A stretch of 64,000 nt of DNA from Zopfochytrium polystomum (GCA_025765615.1 JAIVFJ010000091.1:186001-250000), one strand, 5' to 3'; shown: positions 34,207 to 45,600, counted from the first letter of the stretch. Program-made: numbers and translations. The notes: generated by a model from the letters alone, not told the origin.

Positions 34207-34449
34207 ATGTCCGATCATGAGTCCGTCAATCTCCCACAGAGCGTCCTGGACAAGTCCGTTGGCAAGCCCGATGCCACGGCCAAATGCGTTCCTCCGCGGT
34301 CAGAGGAGAAGCAGGCGAGAAGGCGAAAACGTTTACGACGACGATACCGGGTGCACCCCAGCTCGCGGGCCGGGAAGCCAGACTTTGAAGGTATTCCATT
34401 TGTCAAGATCTGGCGGCCGCCCAGATGGGACGCGCCCTATTCCGGTTGA
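34207..34449 (+). CDS. Short hypothetical ORF, very basic
   Basis: 80 codons beginning MSDHESVNLPQ, with a strongly basic stretch RRRKRLRRRYRV. It is the only frame in this stretch with a reasonable composition, but it has no family match and no supporting splice structure. Between it and 34,901 a second open stretch (about 34,600-34,762, plus, ending KEQAA-stop) also looks protein-like but has no start. Both may be fragments of one decayed gene. Confidence 0.2.
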   Translation: MSDHESVNLPQSVLDKSVGKPDATAKCVPPRSEEKQARRRKRLRRRYRVHPSSRAGKPDFEGIPFVKIWRPPRWDAPYSG

Positions 34450-34900
34450 AGGCATTCTTGCTATTCTCGCCGCCATGCGCATTCACTCAATGCAGTAATA
34501 TTCAAGGACATGGGCAAGTCAACCAGCAGCATACTTGGGAAAGCGGTCAAGCTCTGTCATCATGGTCTTAATCACGTCCGAAACCTTGACCCTGGAATGC
34601 TGCTCATGTGGAAGTTGAATTAAGCCGTGTTGTTGCCCTTGGAGAGTCTCCCCTTAGAACCGCTGTCTTCCCACGCCTATTCGAGCCAAACGCAATGATG
34701 AACATGGTGCCCTGGGGTACACAGCACGCTGCTGACAGAATGGCAAAGGAGCAAGCTGCTTAAACCGCTGTTTGCTTTTGCAAATAAATATTTCCTTCTG
34801 GTTCAAAACCCAGTCTAGCGTGGGGATGGCAAACAGTCATTCAGTCCTCTTTTCATACTGTCGAGGCACATGAATCGGAGGTGGCGGACCCCACATATAG

Positions 34901-36262
34901 TCAAATCAAACCACTCTCCTGGTACCACCACGCCTTCACCACCGGCTTGGTTTTACGGCAAAGCAAGGCTATCTCAGAGGCAGAAAACTTGAGTTCCAGC
35001 CCACTCTGCTTCCACCAGCGAAGAACAAAAACGTGACCGAGTTTCGTCGCAGAGTGAAGGGCGTCGGTAGTGTACTTCAGCTCCAGTCCGCTGTCTTTCC
35101 ACCATTGAAGTGAGGCGACGATTCCATCTCTGCTGGCGGCGTCGATGGCAGCAGTGGAGTACTTCAGCTCAAGGCCACTGTCTTTCCACCATTGGAGGGT
35201 TGCAACGTTTCCAAAGCCTGACGCTCGGTCCATGGCAAGGTTCGTGTATTTGAGCGGGAGCTGGCTGTTCTTCCACCATTCCAGCACCTTTACATGCCGC
35301 GGCTTGATCGGGGAGTCTAAAGCGTCTGCCGAGTAGAAGAGCTCCAGACCGCTGTCTTTCCACCACTGAAGAACGGCAACGTTTCCCGACTGCGTCGCGC
35401 CATTGATTGCTAGTTTCGAATACTTGTATTCCAGACCGTTCCGAGCCCACCAGCGAAGTATGTTGAGGTACCCCTTGGAGCTGATTTCGTCCAAAGAAGC
35501 ATCAGAGTACTTTAATGCCAGACCAGAGTCCTTCCACCACCGCAGAACAGGCAGGAGCCCTTTGGAGCTCGCGCTATCGAAGGCGCGAAAGGAGTACTTA
35601 ATCTCCAGCCCGCTCTCCCTCCACCACTGGAGCACTTCCAGGTTGCCAACGCTGGACGGGTAGTCCATGGTTGCCTCGGTGTACCGCAACGGCAGCCCGT
35701 TGTCCTTCCACCACTGGAGGACTGGGACGGGCCGGTCGCACTGACGGCAAATCTCGTTAATTGCGCCTTCCGAGTACTTTAGCTCGAGTCCGCTGCCGAG
35801 CCACCAATCCAGGACGGCGATGTGCCCGTTCCAGCTCGCGGCGTTGAGCGCCCTCTCCGAGTACTCGAAGGCGAGCCCGCTTTCCTTCCACCACTGAAGG
35901 ACGTCGACGTGGCCCCCCTCGCTCGCGCGGTTCACGGCGTGGATCTCGTACGACAGCGGAAGCCCGCTGCGCTTCCACCACTCGAGCGCCGCGACGCTGC
36001 CGTAGCGGCTCGCCCAGTAGATGCCGAACCAGGCCTCGCGCTGAAGAAACCGTGTCCCGTGGTAGCCGCCATGGTTGAAGATCAGATCCAGCAGTTCCAC
36101 GGTAGGGTGGCGGTAAAAGATGTCGGTGGTTGCGATGAGGGCAGAGGCTTGCACGCTCTGTACGCGGTGCAGTGTTCCGAGATGGAAGCGATCGGTGAAG
36201 TGCAGGTACGGGGCGATGCGGTCCAGAATGAGGAGGTTGCTGAAAGGCACGGCTGGGGACAT
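34901..36262 (-). CDS. WW-type ankyrin-like repeat protein, single exon
   Basis: 453 residues in one uninterrupted frame. After an F-box-like N terminus (NLLILDRIAPYLHFTDRFHLG) come about 12 tandem units plus one degenerate final unit of consensus WWKxSGLxLxYSxxAxxxAS, then G-x-V-x-V-L-(Q/E). Most units are 29 residues, one is 31. The helix-turn-helix pattern and conserved Ala/Gly/Leu spacing suggest ankyrin-like solenoid repeats, but shorter than the canonical 33 and with a Trp-Trp signature. I associate such proteins with chytrid genomes, where they are multicopy. The expected role is protein binding, perhaps as a ubiquitin-ligase adaptor given the N terminus; that is inference. Confidence 0.85.
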   Translation of the reverse strand: MSPAVPFSNLLILDRIAPYLHFTDRFHLGTLHRVQSVQASALIATTDIFYRHPTVELLDLIFNHGGYHGTRFLQREAWFGIYWASRYGSVAALEWWKRSGLPLSYEIHAVNRASEGGHVDVLQWWKESGLAFEYSERALNAASWNGHIAVLDWWLGSGLELKYSEGAINEICRQCDRPVPVLQWWKDNGLPLRYTEATMDYPSSVGNLEVLQWWRESGLEIKYSFRAFDSASSKGLLPVLRWWKDSGLALKYSDASLDEISSKGYLNILRWWARNGLEYKYSKLAINGATQSGNVAVLQWWKDSGLELFYSADALDSPIKPRHVKVLEWWKNSQLPLKYTNLAMDRASGFGNVATLQWWKDSGLELKYSTAAIDAASRDGIVASLQWWKDSGLELKYTTDALHSATKLGHVFVLRWWKQSGLELKFSASEIALLCRKTKPVVKAWWYQESGLI

Positions 36263-36710
36263 GGCAGAGAAAGAAAAGATAAACGGCGGCTGAGTCCTCT
36301 CGGAGGCTCCAAATCATGGACGGCAGCATTTTTTTGAAGGGTGCATGCAGCGGGTGGTGTTGCGCTATTGCGGTTGCTTCGGCATTCTTCATCATCCGTC
36401 GATTGGGGATGTGCGCCTGCCCATTTAGCACGGTCTCATATGCGGCAAACCCCCAAACGCCACCTCACTCGATCCCCACCCGAAAGAAGAGTTTCGTCCG
36501 AACGTTGTTTGTTGGGTGGGGGGAAGTGAAGCGGGAGAAGGCTCGAGTATGATCAGGAGAGACACTAATGAGCGCTCGGTTAGAGCACCGCATCGGATGT
36601 CTGTCCCCCTTCTGCGGTATCAAATCGCCCTCTTGCCGAGGTCGCCTGGGGCATGGTCGTTACGTCAAACGGGAGAGACACTCGTTGAGGCAGTGGCTGA
36701 GAGAAGACAG

Positions 36711-36746
<36 letters not shown>

Positions 36747-36895
36747 CGGACAGAGACTGGAGACACGCTCAGTTCTGCATCCGTATAAATAAACAAAGGG
36801 GCCATCTCTCTCTTCACTCATTCCCCACACCACACACACACACAAACACACACTCACCCTCTCTCTTTCGCTCACTCTTTCTTCCTTCGTGAGCC
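36263..36895. promoter_or_regulatory. Divergent intergenic region with GA and CA tracts
   Basis: Separates the WW-repeat gene (minus) from the YbjQ-like gene (plus). A (GA)n run lies at about 36,715-36,741, a CACACA run at about 36,828-36,853 and CT-rich sequence at about 36,854-36,890, just before the ATG at 36,896. A TATAAATAAA occurs at about 36,784. Core promoter assignment is inference. Confidence 0.45.
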
Positions 36896-37858
36896 ATGGC
36901 CAGCAAGCCTGCCGTTGTCGCAGTCCCCCGTGTGGACCCTCGGTATGAATCTATAGCACTCCCTCTCTCTCTCTCTCTCTCTCTGCATGCGCGAACAGCG
37001 GCGTTGCGAAGAAGCGATCCATCTCGCAAGATGCGATCTCCAACGCTAGCACCGCTGGCTCATCTCGCAATCTCATGGACCTACCCATATCCACACTCAC
37101 ACTTTCTCCAGATTCGCAACCACCGCCTTCACCATTCCAGGTTTGCCCACCCTTTGCCTTGAACTGGGAAGCACAGGGAATCCGGGATTGGGCTAATCCC
37201 CGCTTCTTTGTGAACTCTGCATTCTGAATCCAACCACCCGCCACGAAGGCTTCCAGATCGTTGAAAACAAGGGCATTGCACGCGGCCTGACCGTCCGTAA
37301 CCCCAATGCCGGCAAATCCATGATGGCTGGTTTTGCTGCCATCGGCGGCGGGGAGTCGTCTGTCTGTGAGTCACAATCGAGAGAGATATGTGTCTCTTTC
37401 TCTGACGCTAATGCTGTTTCCTTCTGCAGACATGGAGATGGCCGAGAAGGCTCGTTCCACGGCGATGGAGCGGCTACTGGCATCCGCCGCGGCACTTGGG
37501 GGTAACGCCATAATCGGTTGGTTCCTTTTCCTTTTCATCGTTTTTTTGAATGCCTGTCGCTGCATTTGGACCGCTCATGTTCATTTCGTACTACCAGGAG
37601 TACGATACGACACCCAGGAAATGTAAGCGTTTTACTCTTGACGATCAATGCAACACGTCCGTCGGTCCCTCTCAGCTTCCGCTTCCTTTTGTGGACTCTA
37701 ACCACCATCCGCCATTCGATTGCAGCATGCCGGGTATGACAGAGGTTTTTGCCTACGGTACGTAGCAGCAAGGGGAACGTTTTCCTATCCTTCCCTTTTC
37801 ACACTGACCCGTTATTCTAGGAACCGCGGTGGTTATTGCCCCCATCCAACACCAATGA
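36896..37858 (+). CDS. YbjQ/UPF0145 (DUF74) family protein, 7 exons
   Basis: Exons: 36,896-36,942, 36,999-37,209, 37,257-37,365, 37,430-37,516, 37,598-37,622, 37,726-37,757 and 37,821-37,858. All junctions keep frame and give 182 residues. The C-terminal 100 residues follow the small YbjQ/UPF0145 fold, best known from bacteria: IVENKGIARGLTVR, GFAAIGGGESSVYMEMAEKA, LGGNAIIGVRYDTQE, MPGMTEVFAYGTAVVI. Members form pentameric rings; their function is not settled, although a metal-binding role has been suggested. The N-terminal 80 residues are Ser/Pro-rich (SISQDAISNASTAGSS) and not part of the domain. Exons 5 and 6 are only 25 and 32 nt. Confidence 0.9.
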
Positions 37859-38079
37859 AGAAAGCAAGCAGCATGCCTTTCTTACAGTCAATCTCTATGC
37901 GATTAGTAGTAAATACACGTAATAAAGGAAGTTATGAACCTCCACTCCAATATTTCCACCAACGAAAATGTGAGGCTCTGGTCTCTGAATAAGAACGACG
38001 AATTCGAAGGGAGTTTCAAGGCCCCTTCGCAATCAGAAAGATTGTCGAAAGTGGTTTGGAAGTTGTCGACGGTTCTGGG

Positions 38080-40808
38080 ATGTCGCGCCTCACACAGCTC
38101 CGACTGTCCTGCCCCGATGCAGTCAAGCATCGGATCGAGCAGGCCCAGGCCGCGCAGTTCTACGTGGTCCAGGAGCTCGGCCCCATGGCCTTTGTCCTCC
38201 GCGAAGAAGCTGGCGGCCGTTCGTCTGCCCGCCGCTTCAAAGTGTGCCTGGGATCATCTCAGACCTGCAGTTGTCCCACGCACCTCGTCGAAAACGATCT
38301 GTGCGTTCACCTGGTGTGTTTTGTGAATCACCTGCATATTCGTATCATGAGAGAGGGGGGGGAGAGAGGGGTGTTTGTGATACAGTAACAAACCTAAAAG
38401 TTTTCAGTTGTGGGTCATGATAAAGATGTTTCAAGTGCCGCTAGGAAGCGAGATCCTGTACCAAACGTCCCTCGTGGAGCGGGAGATTGCAGAAATTCTA
38501 CAATGGCGGAAAGTGAAGGTTGGCACCGCACTTTTGTAAGCTGTGGAATTCTCTTACGAAAGCGAACAGCCAAAAGCAGAGGTCGATCTTTTGAAACGCG
38601 AATCTTCCACTGAAAAGCTCGAAGACCTTCCCCCCGGCCACGTTCCCGTCCGGCCAATAGAGCCGGGCGACGTCTGGTAGGAAGTCGTGCACTCTCTCAA
38701 TTCACACTCAACTACTGTGTGAAGTCCCATTTGCATGGAGGAGCTTTCAGCGAGCGGATATCCAATGACACACTGCAAAACCGGGTGCGGGAACAGCTTG
38801 CACGTCAAGTGCCTGAAAATCCTATTGGAACACCAGACGAAAAGCATGGGGCTGGATCGACTCAAGTGTCCGGTAGGAAATGTTTACTCTTTGCAATGCG
38901 CCAACCTAACCAACTATGGCGAACGCAGCTTTGTCGGAATGACTTTGGTGCCGTAGATGATCTGAAAAAGGAGTTTGCAAGCATCGTTCAGGCTCACCAC
39001 AAGGCATCGAAACACTACGGTACGTGATGAAGAGCACGAACACAGGATTCTGGTCTTACTGTCGTTCAATGGCACAATAATAGGAATGAGCTGCAGTGAG
39101 TGTGGTGTCAATCCGATAGAAGGAAAGTGTCATAGGTGGGACTTCAAAACCGCAAATTGAGAACGTTATCGTTAAAGTGCTGTCCAGGTGCGCCACTTGC
39201 AAGGTACTTGACATTGTCCGCCAAAAGTGACGACGAGAGCGCACGCTGACATCAAGAAATCAGGCTTATTCTGTGTTGATGTATCTTTGCGACCCATGCT
39301 TCACGAAGGGAGTCCACAGGTAGACTTTAAGAAAAAATTGTGATCATTCCGCGAACAATCTGACAGACCAACCCAAAAGTGACCACTCTTTTCGCCACAA
39401 AACCAATCGCAACTCCAAGTGGTTCCCGTCAATACGATCAGACGCACCTTCGTCGTCGGCCGCTGCAACGAGGGATGAGTCAGTAATCGACAGTATCACC
39501 GAGCTGGACTGCGATGAAATCAGAAGCTCGAGTCTCGCAAACCTGGATGCAGACTCGGTGAACCAGCATCAGCCGGTTCCGCTACACGTCATTGCCACCT
39601 TTCCAACGCGAATCTACAGACGAGCCAGCCCCCGCAAGCGAACCTCCACCTCATCCACCGCGCCGACCGCACCCCACCCGTCCTGCACCGTTTGCGCGAC
39701 GCAAATCACCCATGGCACCATCCTCCGCACCCTCCCTTGCTCCCACTACTTTCACCAGCCCTGCGTCGACCGATGGCTTCTGACGAACCAGCCCACCTGC
39801 CCAACGTGCCACGCGTCGGTGCTTCTCAAAGACGGCGCATCCGCGCCCTCGACCGCCAACGGCACCTTCACCGGGTTCACCGGAGATGAGGAGCTGACGC
39901 TGCTCAAGGCGTCAATGGAGGCCGCGCGGAGGAAGGCTCGGCGCCGCGGGTCCGCTGCAAAGAAGGCTGCTGCCGCGCCGACGCGGCTGGTCGCACTGCC
40001 TTTGGCGACGGGGTTGCCGTTGCAGACGCGAGGAGGCGGTAGCGGAGCTGGCAGCAGTGGAGATGGTGCAGGGGGAGCCGGACGCTGCGAGGAGCGCTCC
40101 CAGAAGAGCGGCAGGGGCACAGTGGGCGCGACGGTAGAGTTTGAGGTCGTCGGTCAGCAGCAGCGCGCGCTGCCGCGGCTTGCCTCGACGTCTTCCTCCT
40201 CGTCTCTATTGCCGTCGCCGTCGTCGTTGCTGTCGACGGCGCCGTCGACCGCTCTCACGGCGAGCGGCAGGACTGCCGGCGTCGTTGCCTCGGCGCCGCC
40301 CGCGCTCCCAGGGGTTGGCACGGACCAGGACGCGGCAGGGTCGGCTGCGGCAGCACCAGTGGCGGTCGCACGCATATCTCTCCCGTCCATTCTGCAGCCG
40401 TCCCACCCGCAGCAGCAAGCGCACCAACCGCTCCTGCACCACCGCCGCCCACCTCTATACACCAAAAAGCTATCGAACCCACGCCTCGCCTTCCCTGTCG
40501 GAAAAAATCTCAGTCCTGCGACCGCAATGCCAGATGTGCGGTCTTCGATGGTGACCAGGCTTCCAGACTTTATCGGCGCCGCTGCCGCGGGGGGGTCGAC
40601 GCAGATGCCGAGCATCGCGCCGTCTGCCGAGGCCGGGCTGGGGCGGTCGGGAGGAAGCGGTGGAGACGCGCGCGACCGCGGGGGTGGCGAGGCACAGGGG
40701 ACGGCAGCGGCCGCGGTGGAGCACGCCAAGTTTGCGGGTGCGGTGGGGTTCGGGTTGTTTTTGAAGCGGAGGCCAACGCTGTCGAAAAAGCACAGCACTT
40801 TGTTCTGA
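38080..40808 (+). CDS. SWIM-RING-ZZ-RING E3 ubiquitin ligase (ZSWIM2-like), 9 exons
   Basis: Predicted ubiquitin ligase with the four-module order of animal ZSWIM2. Exons: 38,080-38,313, 38,408-38,518, 38,570-38,676, 38,725-38,872, 38,929-39,019, 39,084-39,135, 39,188-39,203, 39,264-39,319 and 39,380-40,808; the frame closes at 747 residues. SWIM finger (about 53-78): CSC...CVHL. Linker SLVEREIAEIL. RING-1 (from about 151): CPICMEEL, HCKTGCGNSLHVKC, KCPLC. ZZ finger: CSECGVNPIEGKCHRCATC ... YLCDPCF, assembled from four exons including a 16-nt micro-exon. Then HSDHSFRHK. RING-H2 (374-415): CTVC, CSHYFHQPC, CPTC. The C-terminal 330 residues are Ala/Gly/Ser-rich and probably disordered. Its stop is only 49 bp before the next start codon. 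Confidence 0.92.
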
Positions 40809-40857
40809 AAAATAGAGAACCCCGGCCCATTTTTCCCTCTTTGAAACTCCGCTTGGG

Positions 40858-41677
40858 ATGGAAACCGATCTCGGGACCTCTGGCTCATCCGGCGCTGTCT
40901 CTGCAAGCAGTGCCTCCGGGGCCGTCGCCGTCGTCGCGGACGACGACCCAGGCGCCGTGCGCTACGATGTGTACGAGTCGGAACTGCAGCTGCCGCTGAT
41001 CATGGAGATGATCGCCAAGGACCTGTCGGAGCCGTACTCGATCTACACGTACCGGTACTTTCTGCACAGCTGGCCCGATCTATCGTTCCTCGCAAGTATT
41101 CTTTCTTTGCTGTTCCGCTACTTGCACAAACACAATGACGTTGAAGGCAACTTCACCAAACCCTCTCTCCACACTCCAATCCCGTGATGGCTCCAGGCGA
41201 TGCAGGGCGACAAGTGCATAGGTGTGATTGTCTGCAAGCTCGATCACCACCGCGATCGGCTGCGCGGCTACATTGCCATGCTTGCTGTGAACACGGATTA
41301 CCGGAAGCGAGGCATAGGAACGGGTCTTGTGAAGCGCGCCCTAGCTGCCATGAAGGCGAAGGGAGCCGACGAGGTTTGGAGAGCCGATTCTCTTTTTGCT
41401 GTTCCTGGGAGTACGTCGAAGGGAGTCCATAGTTAAAAAAAAAAAAACGCTCGTAACACTCAGGTCGTGCTGGAAACAGAAATAACGAACAAAGGCGCTC
41501 AGGGATTGTATGAGAATCTGGGGTTTCTAAGAGACAAGCTGATGTCTAAGTACTACTTGAACGGGAACGATGCGTACCGGCAAGTGGAGTCGTTTTGTAA
41601 AGCTAATTTGCATTCGTGTTAACGACTGTCCAATGTATTGTACTAGGTTGAAGCTGTGGTTGACCCCTCCGAAGTGA
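40858..41677 (+). CDS. NAA30: N-alpha-acetyltransferase 30, NatC catalytic subunit, 4 exons
   Basis: GNAT acetyltransferase that co-translationally acetylates N-termini of Met-hydrophobic type as the catalytic part of NatC. Exons: 40,858-41,091, 41,197-41,373, 41,464-41,579 and 41,647-41,677; the frame closes at 185 residues. Hallmarks: [19 protein letters not shown], the acetyl-CoA loop [41 protein letters not shown]. The family match fixes two junctions that use GC donors: intron 1 (CTC|GCAAGT) and intron 3 (CCG|GCAAGT); intron 2 is GT-AG. The N-terminal 30 residues are Ser/Ala-rich and not part of the fold. Confidence 0.95.
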
Positions 41678-42072
41678 CAGACTTTTGCAACGTCTCTAAT
41701 CTTTCATGCCCATCATCCTATGAGTAGAACAACTTTTTCACTATCACCCTTTGACACTTCGGTCATACATGCGCTCGAGCTGTCGGGGGGATTATCACCT
41801 GCCTCCTACTTGGGGAGCTAGCACAACTATTCAACGTCACCAGAGAACTAGGTCGAATTCATGCAGAACAAACGATTCAATGGATTATGCGAATAAAGAG
41901 AAAACAAATCGAAAGAAGATCAGCTGAACACAAGCTGAGCCGTATTTCAACTCCAAATCTAAGCTCTCATCGAAAAGCAACAACGACTACCCACTTATCC
42001 AAACCCTCCATCGAAGCCTCTCCGTTGCCGTAGCGCCATTTCAAAGCCGAAATGGCCTGGCACACGAACGGA
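41678..42072. other. Intergenic between convergent NAA30 and NOP10
   Basis: No gene seen. Holds the 3' flanks of both genes; GCGAATAAAGAG near 41,890 is a possible polyadenylation signal for NAA30. Confidence 0.5.
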
Positions 42073-42398
42073 TCAGGCAGACTTTGCTGGCTTCTGGGAG
42101 AGGAGGAGACCAAAGCGCTTCTTGAGGGTCACGCGATGGCGGGAGAACTTGTCGTCCGGAGAGAAGCGCGCCGGGTGGGCGGACTTTGTCACCTTGCCGC
42201 TCGCGGTGACTTTCTGATCGATCAGGGAAAGGCGCCAGGCCAGGAAAGCCGACAAATAAGAGATGGCGAAAACGATAAGCGGTGGGGACGGCAAAAGAGA
42301 GGCAGGAAGTGGGAATGGCAGTGCGAGCAGCGCGCTGTTACCTTGAGCGTGTAGATCCGTTTGCCGGTTGCTTCGTCGAGGTGGTACATAAGGTGCAT
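42073..42398 (-). CDS. NOP10: NOP10, H/ACA snoRNP component, 2 exons
   Basis: Small essential subunit of the pseudouridylating H/ACA particle, binding the Cbf5/dyskerin catalytic subunit; also part of rRNA processing. Exon 1 is 42,398-42,342, intron 42,341-42,214 (128 nt, GTAACA...ATCAG), exon 2 is 42,213-42,073. The frame closes at 65 residues, the normal family length. [19 protein letters not shown] then [20 protein letters not shown] and [16 protein letters not shown] are nearly invariant NOP10 signatures. Divergent from the AAA+ ATPase gene, with 238 bp between start codons. Confidence 0.96.
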
Positions 42399-42495
42399 GG
42401 TGGGTCGGTAGTGCACGGAAAAAGAGCGGCAGAAGGATGGTAATGAAGTGGACGAGTCAAATTGACAAGGACCGAGAAAGCGCGAGAGAGAGGGA

Positions 42496-42561
<66 letters not shown>

Positions 42562-42636
42562 CAGAGAGACAGAGACAGAGCGAGTGCAGAGTGACCGACA
42601 GACAAGAAAAAACCCGAACCGAAAAACCAGCCAATT
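42399..42636. promoter_or_regulatory. Divergent NOP10/AAA+ promoter with long (GA)n tract
   Basis: The 238 bp between the two divergent start codons contain an almost pure GA tract (about 42,481-42,575). Similar GA or CT tracts lie upstream of the YbjQ-like and WD40 genes and inside the copia LTR. A shared promoter role is inference. Confidence 0.55.
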
Positions 42637-45600
42637 ATGAGAGCCGCCGCCGTCGCGCGGCGCCCTCGTCAGGCAGCAAGCGCTGCCTCTGGCCGCACGC
42701 GTTCGCAGTCCGCTGTGCGCGCCGTTGCCGTTGCCGCCGCCAACGCCGCCACGGAGCCGCCGTTGATGATGCTCGACAGGTCATCGCCATCCTCCTTGTC
42801 TGGCTTGCTACTCCGCGCCTCCGGCCCCCTCCCGCCATACTCTTCCCCCTCACTTTGCACCACCACGCGGCCGGCGCCTTGTGCGGGATCGCAAACCGCC
42901 TCCTTGTCCGCGCCGCCCGCGGCGATCGGCGACTGCAGGGCGATCGGGAATGCCGCCAGCACCGGCTATTCGACTCGTCTGTTGTACGCAGTGACGCACT
43001 GCTCTGTGCGGTCCGCGAGCGGCCACCGTCTCTTCTCCACTGCCGCTTCCCCTTCTGCTGATCCGCCAGTTCTCAAGGCTCTGACGGAAAGCTACATTCG
43101 CCACGTCGACATCAAAACAAACTTCTCCAACCCGACGACCTATCCTTACCCGATTGTGGACGCTACCAGGCGGTACCTGAGGCATCAAACGATGCTTCAG
43201 CTGTCTACTCTCGGCGATCGGAGTCTTTCCCTGGCTTGCCCCCATCCCGGCGCCTCGACTTACCTGGAGGACACCGTCAAGGCTGTGGCACAAGAAACGC
43301 GATCAGATCTGGTCGTCCTGGATTACCTCACCATCCTGCGTGCGTCGAATGAGGCTTTCGCCTGGAAGCGATTCAGCTCTGGCGAGGACAGGGAGTCTTT
43401 GAGGCCAGCACGTAAGTCTGTGATTTCGCCCGCTGCCTCTGCTTCGCTCAATGCCCATCGCCGCCGTCCCGGCACAGGCCGAGGAAGCTCCTTTCAGGCC
43501 ATTAAGGCCACGCCCCCCTTTTCACCCTCGGACTACAAACCGCACTTTGACGAAATGGAGGAAGATGACGAAGAGTTCGACGAGGATGAAGAGGGCGAGG
43601 AGGAGGAGGATTACCCGAGGAACTCTAGGAACGGTTCTTTTGTGCTTCCTGGCAACTTTCAAGTCAAGGTATTTGTCCCTGGTGCGAACGGTCGCCATCA
43701 CCTTGCCGACTTGCCCGCTTTCAAGGACAATGGAAAGCTGTTCGTAGAGTTGGGCGGGTCCGCTGGGTCTGATGATTCCATGGCCACCCATTTCGAGGGC
43801 GATCAAACCCACTATCACACTCAGATTGCGAGCTCAGATCTTGACATGGTGTTCAAAAGCTTGCTTCAGCAGTTGAAGTCACCCACAAAAGCATCGTCCA
43901 AGAGAGTGATCGTCTATCTAAAGGACACCACAGAGATACTTGAAGCGTCGAAAGAGACTGGAAAGCGGGTCCTGGGCGGTCTCATTGACCTCATCAAAGT
44001 CGCCAGACATGTGCACAATCAGTCTGTAACCCTCATCGCTGGATGCACTCCTTCGATTCTGCAAAATCTCTGCAAAGATAGCGTCAGCGCGAGCGCTGAG
44101 TTCTATCATCACCTTTACTCTGCTCATGTCAACAGTGTTGGAAGTCCCGACGGCACACCTTTCCTACTCGCTGACACACACGCATTATTCAAGACATGCA
44201 TCGACGGAATTCCTGAATTTGATAAGATTGAGGTTCCACCGCCGTCGCCGTCGCTACTCAATGGGATGGATAGTCTTTCAAACACTGATGAAAGCGATGG
44301 CCTTCCAGCGAAAAACAATTGGACCGTGTTGGAGAGCCATTATCGTAATTGGCTTCAGATGATGGAGCTTGGACACCAGCACCGATATCGAGAACTAAAC
44401 TGGCGAAATTTTACCGCCGCTTGCGCAGACCGCGGTATCACGCTGCGCGGACTTGAACTAGCGGATATCACCCCTCCAGAAGGCGGCGCATATGATGCAA
44501 CACGTGTTCCGCCCGCTCTGCAAGGCTCGCTTTCTCTTTTGAACTCGGATCTTTGGCCAAAGCCGAAGATTGAGAAAATGCTGAACCTTGCGGTTGGTCA
44601 TCGGCTCAACGCAATGATGTCTGCAGTCTCGCCCGAGTCGGAACTTCCTCGACCCGTTCAGCGCCACTCAGCTTCAGCTTCAGCGACTCTGTCCCCTATT
44701 GACCTGACATCTTTGCACCTTACAGAGGCTCTATCACTTATGCGCGCTATCGATTACGGGCGGAGTCTTCAATTGGATGAAGACGTCCACGTTGGCGTTG
44801 GGGCGGCAAAGAAGAAAGAAGAAGAGGAAGTTAGAGCCAACGACGAGGATGTTGGCAGCAAAAAGGACGGTGGGAGGGGAGGAGACCGCGGAGATGGATC
44901 AGGCGGTGCCGTCGTCACAGATACAGTAAACGCGGAGCCAACTCCCGTGACAAACGCAAGCACAGAGTTTCCCCAGGCAGATCCTGTGGCGCCTCCGGAA
45001 ACTGCAGAGTCTCGAGTTGCGAATTTGAAAAAATTACTGGCAAGGGAGGGTCACAAGCTCAATACGTACGAGACCAAGCTTCTCGGCACCGTGATTACTC
45101 CAGGTTAGTTTTGTTTCCAGTGATGCCTTTGTTATATAATTCGATTGTTGGATCTAGCAAACATCGCCGTCAGCTTTAACGAACTCATTCTTCCGGCACC
45201 AACGAAGCTGATGCTGCAAACACTTGTCACACTACCACTCCTTCAACCGCAACACTTTTCGACGGGTATTCTTTCTCGGCACTCTATCTCTGGGGTCCTC
45301 CTGTTCGGTCCACCAGGCACGGGTAAAACAATGCTTGCTAAGGCCGTCGCGAAATCCTCTGGAGCTCGCTTCATGGCAGTGGCCCTCTCAGACGTCTTTG
45401 ACAAGTATGTGGGCGAAGGTGAGAAAAACACGCGGGCCATTTTCACACTGGCGCGAAAACTTGCCCCGTGCGTTGTGTTTCTGGACGAGGTGGACGCTTT
45501 GTTTGGCGCACGGCGTGGCGGGGACGGAATGCACTCGTCCAAGCGGGAAATTATCAACGAGTTCATGAGCGAGTGGGACGGATTGGCTAGCGCGAACCGC

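Noticed and set aside
38929..39019. Possible homology between DDLKKEF here and DDLKKQY at about 63,331
   Set aside because: Only about eight residues match. The surrounding domains (RING versus DUF7918-like) are unrelated, so this is chance.
43522..43818. Minus-strand frame opposite the acidic stretch of the AAA+ gene
   Set aside because: It is the antisense shadow of an acidic low-complexity coding region.
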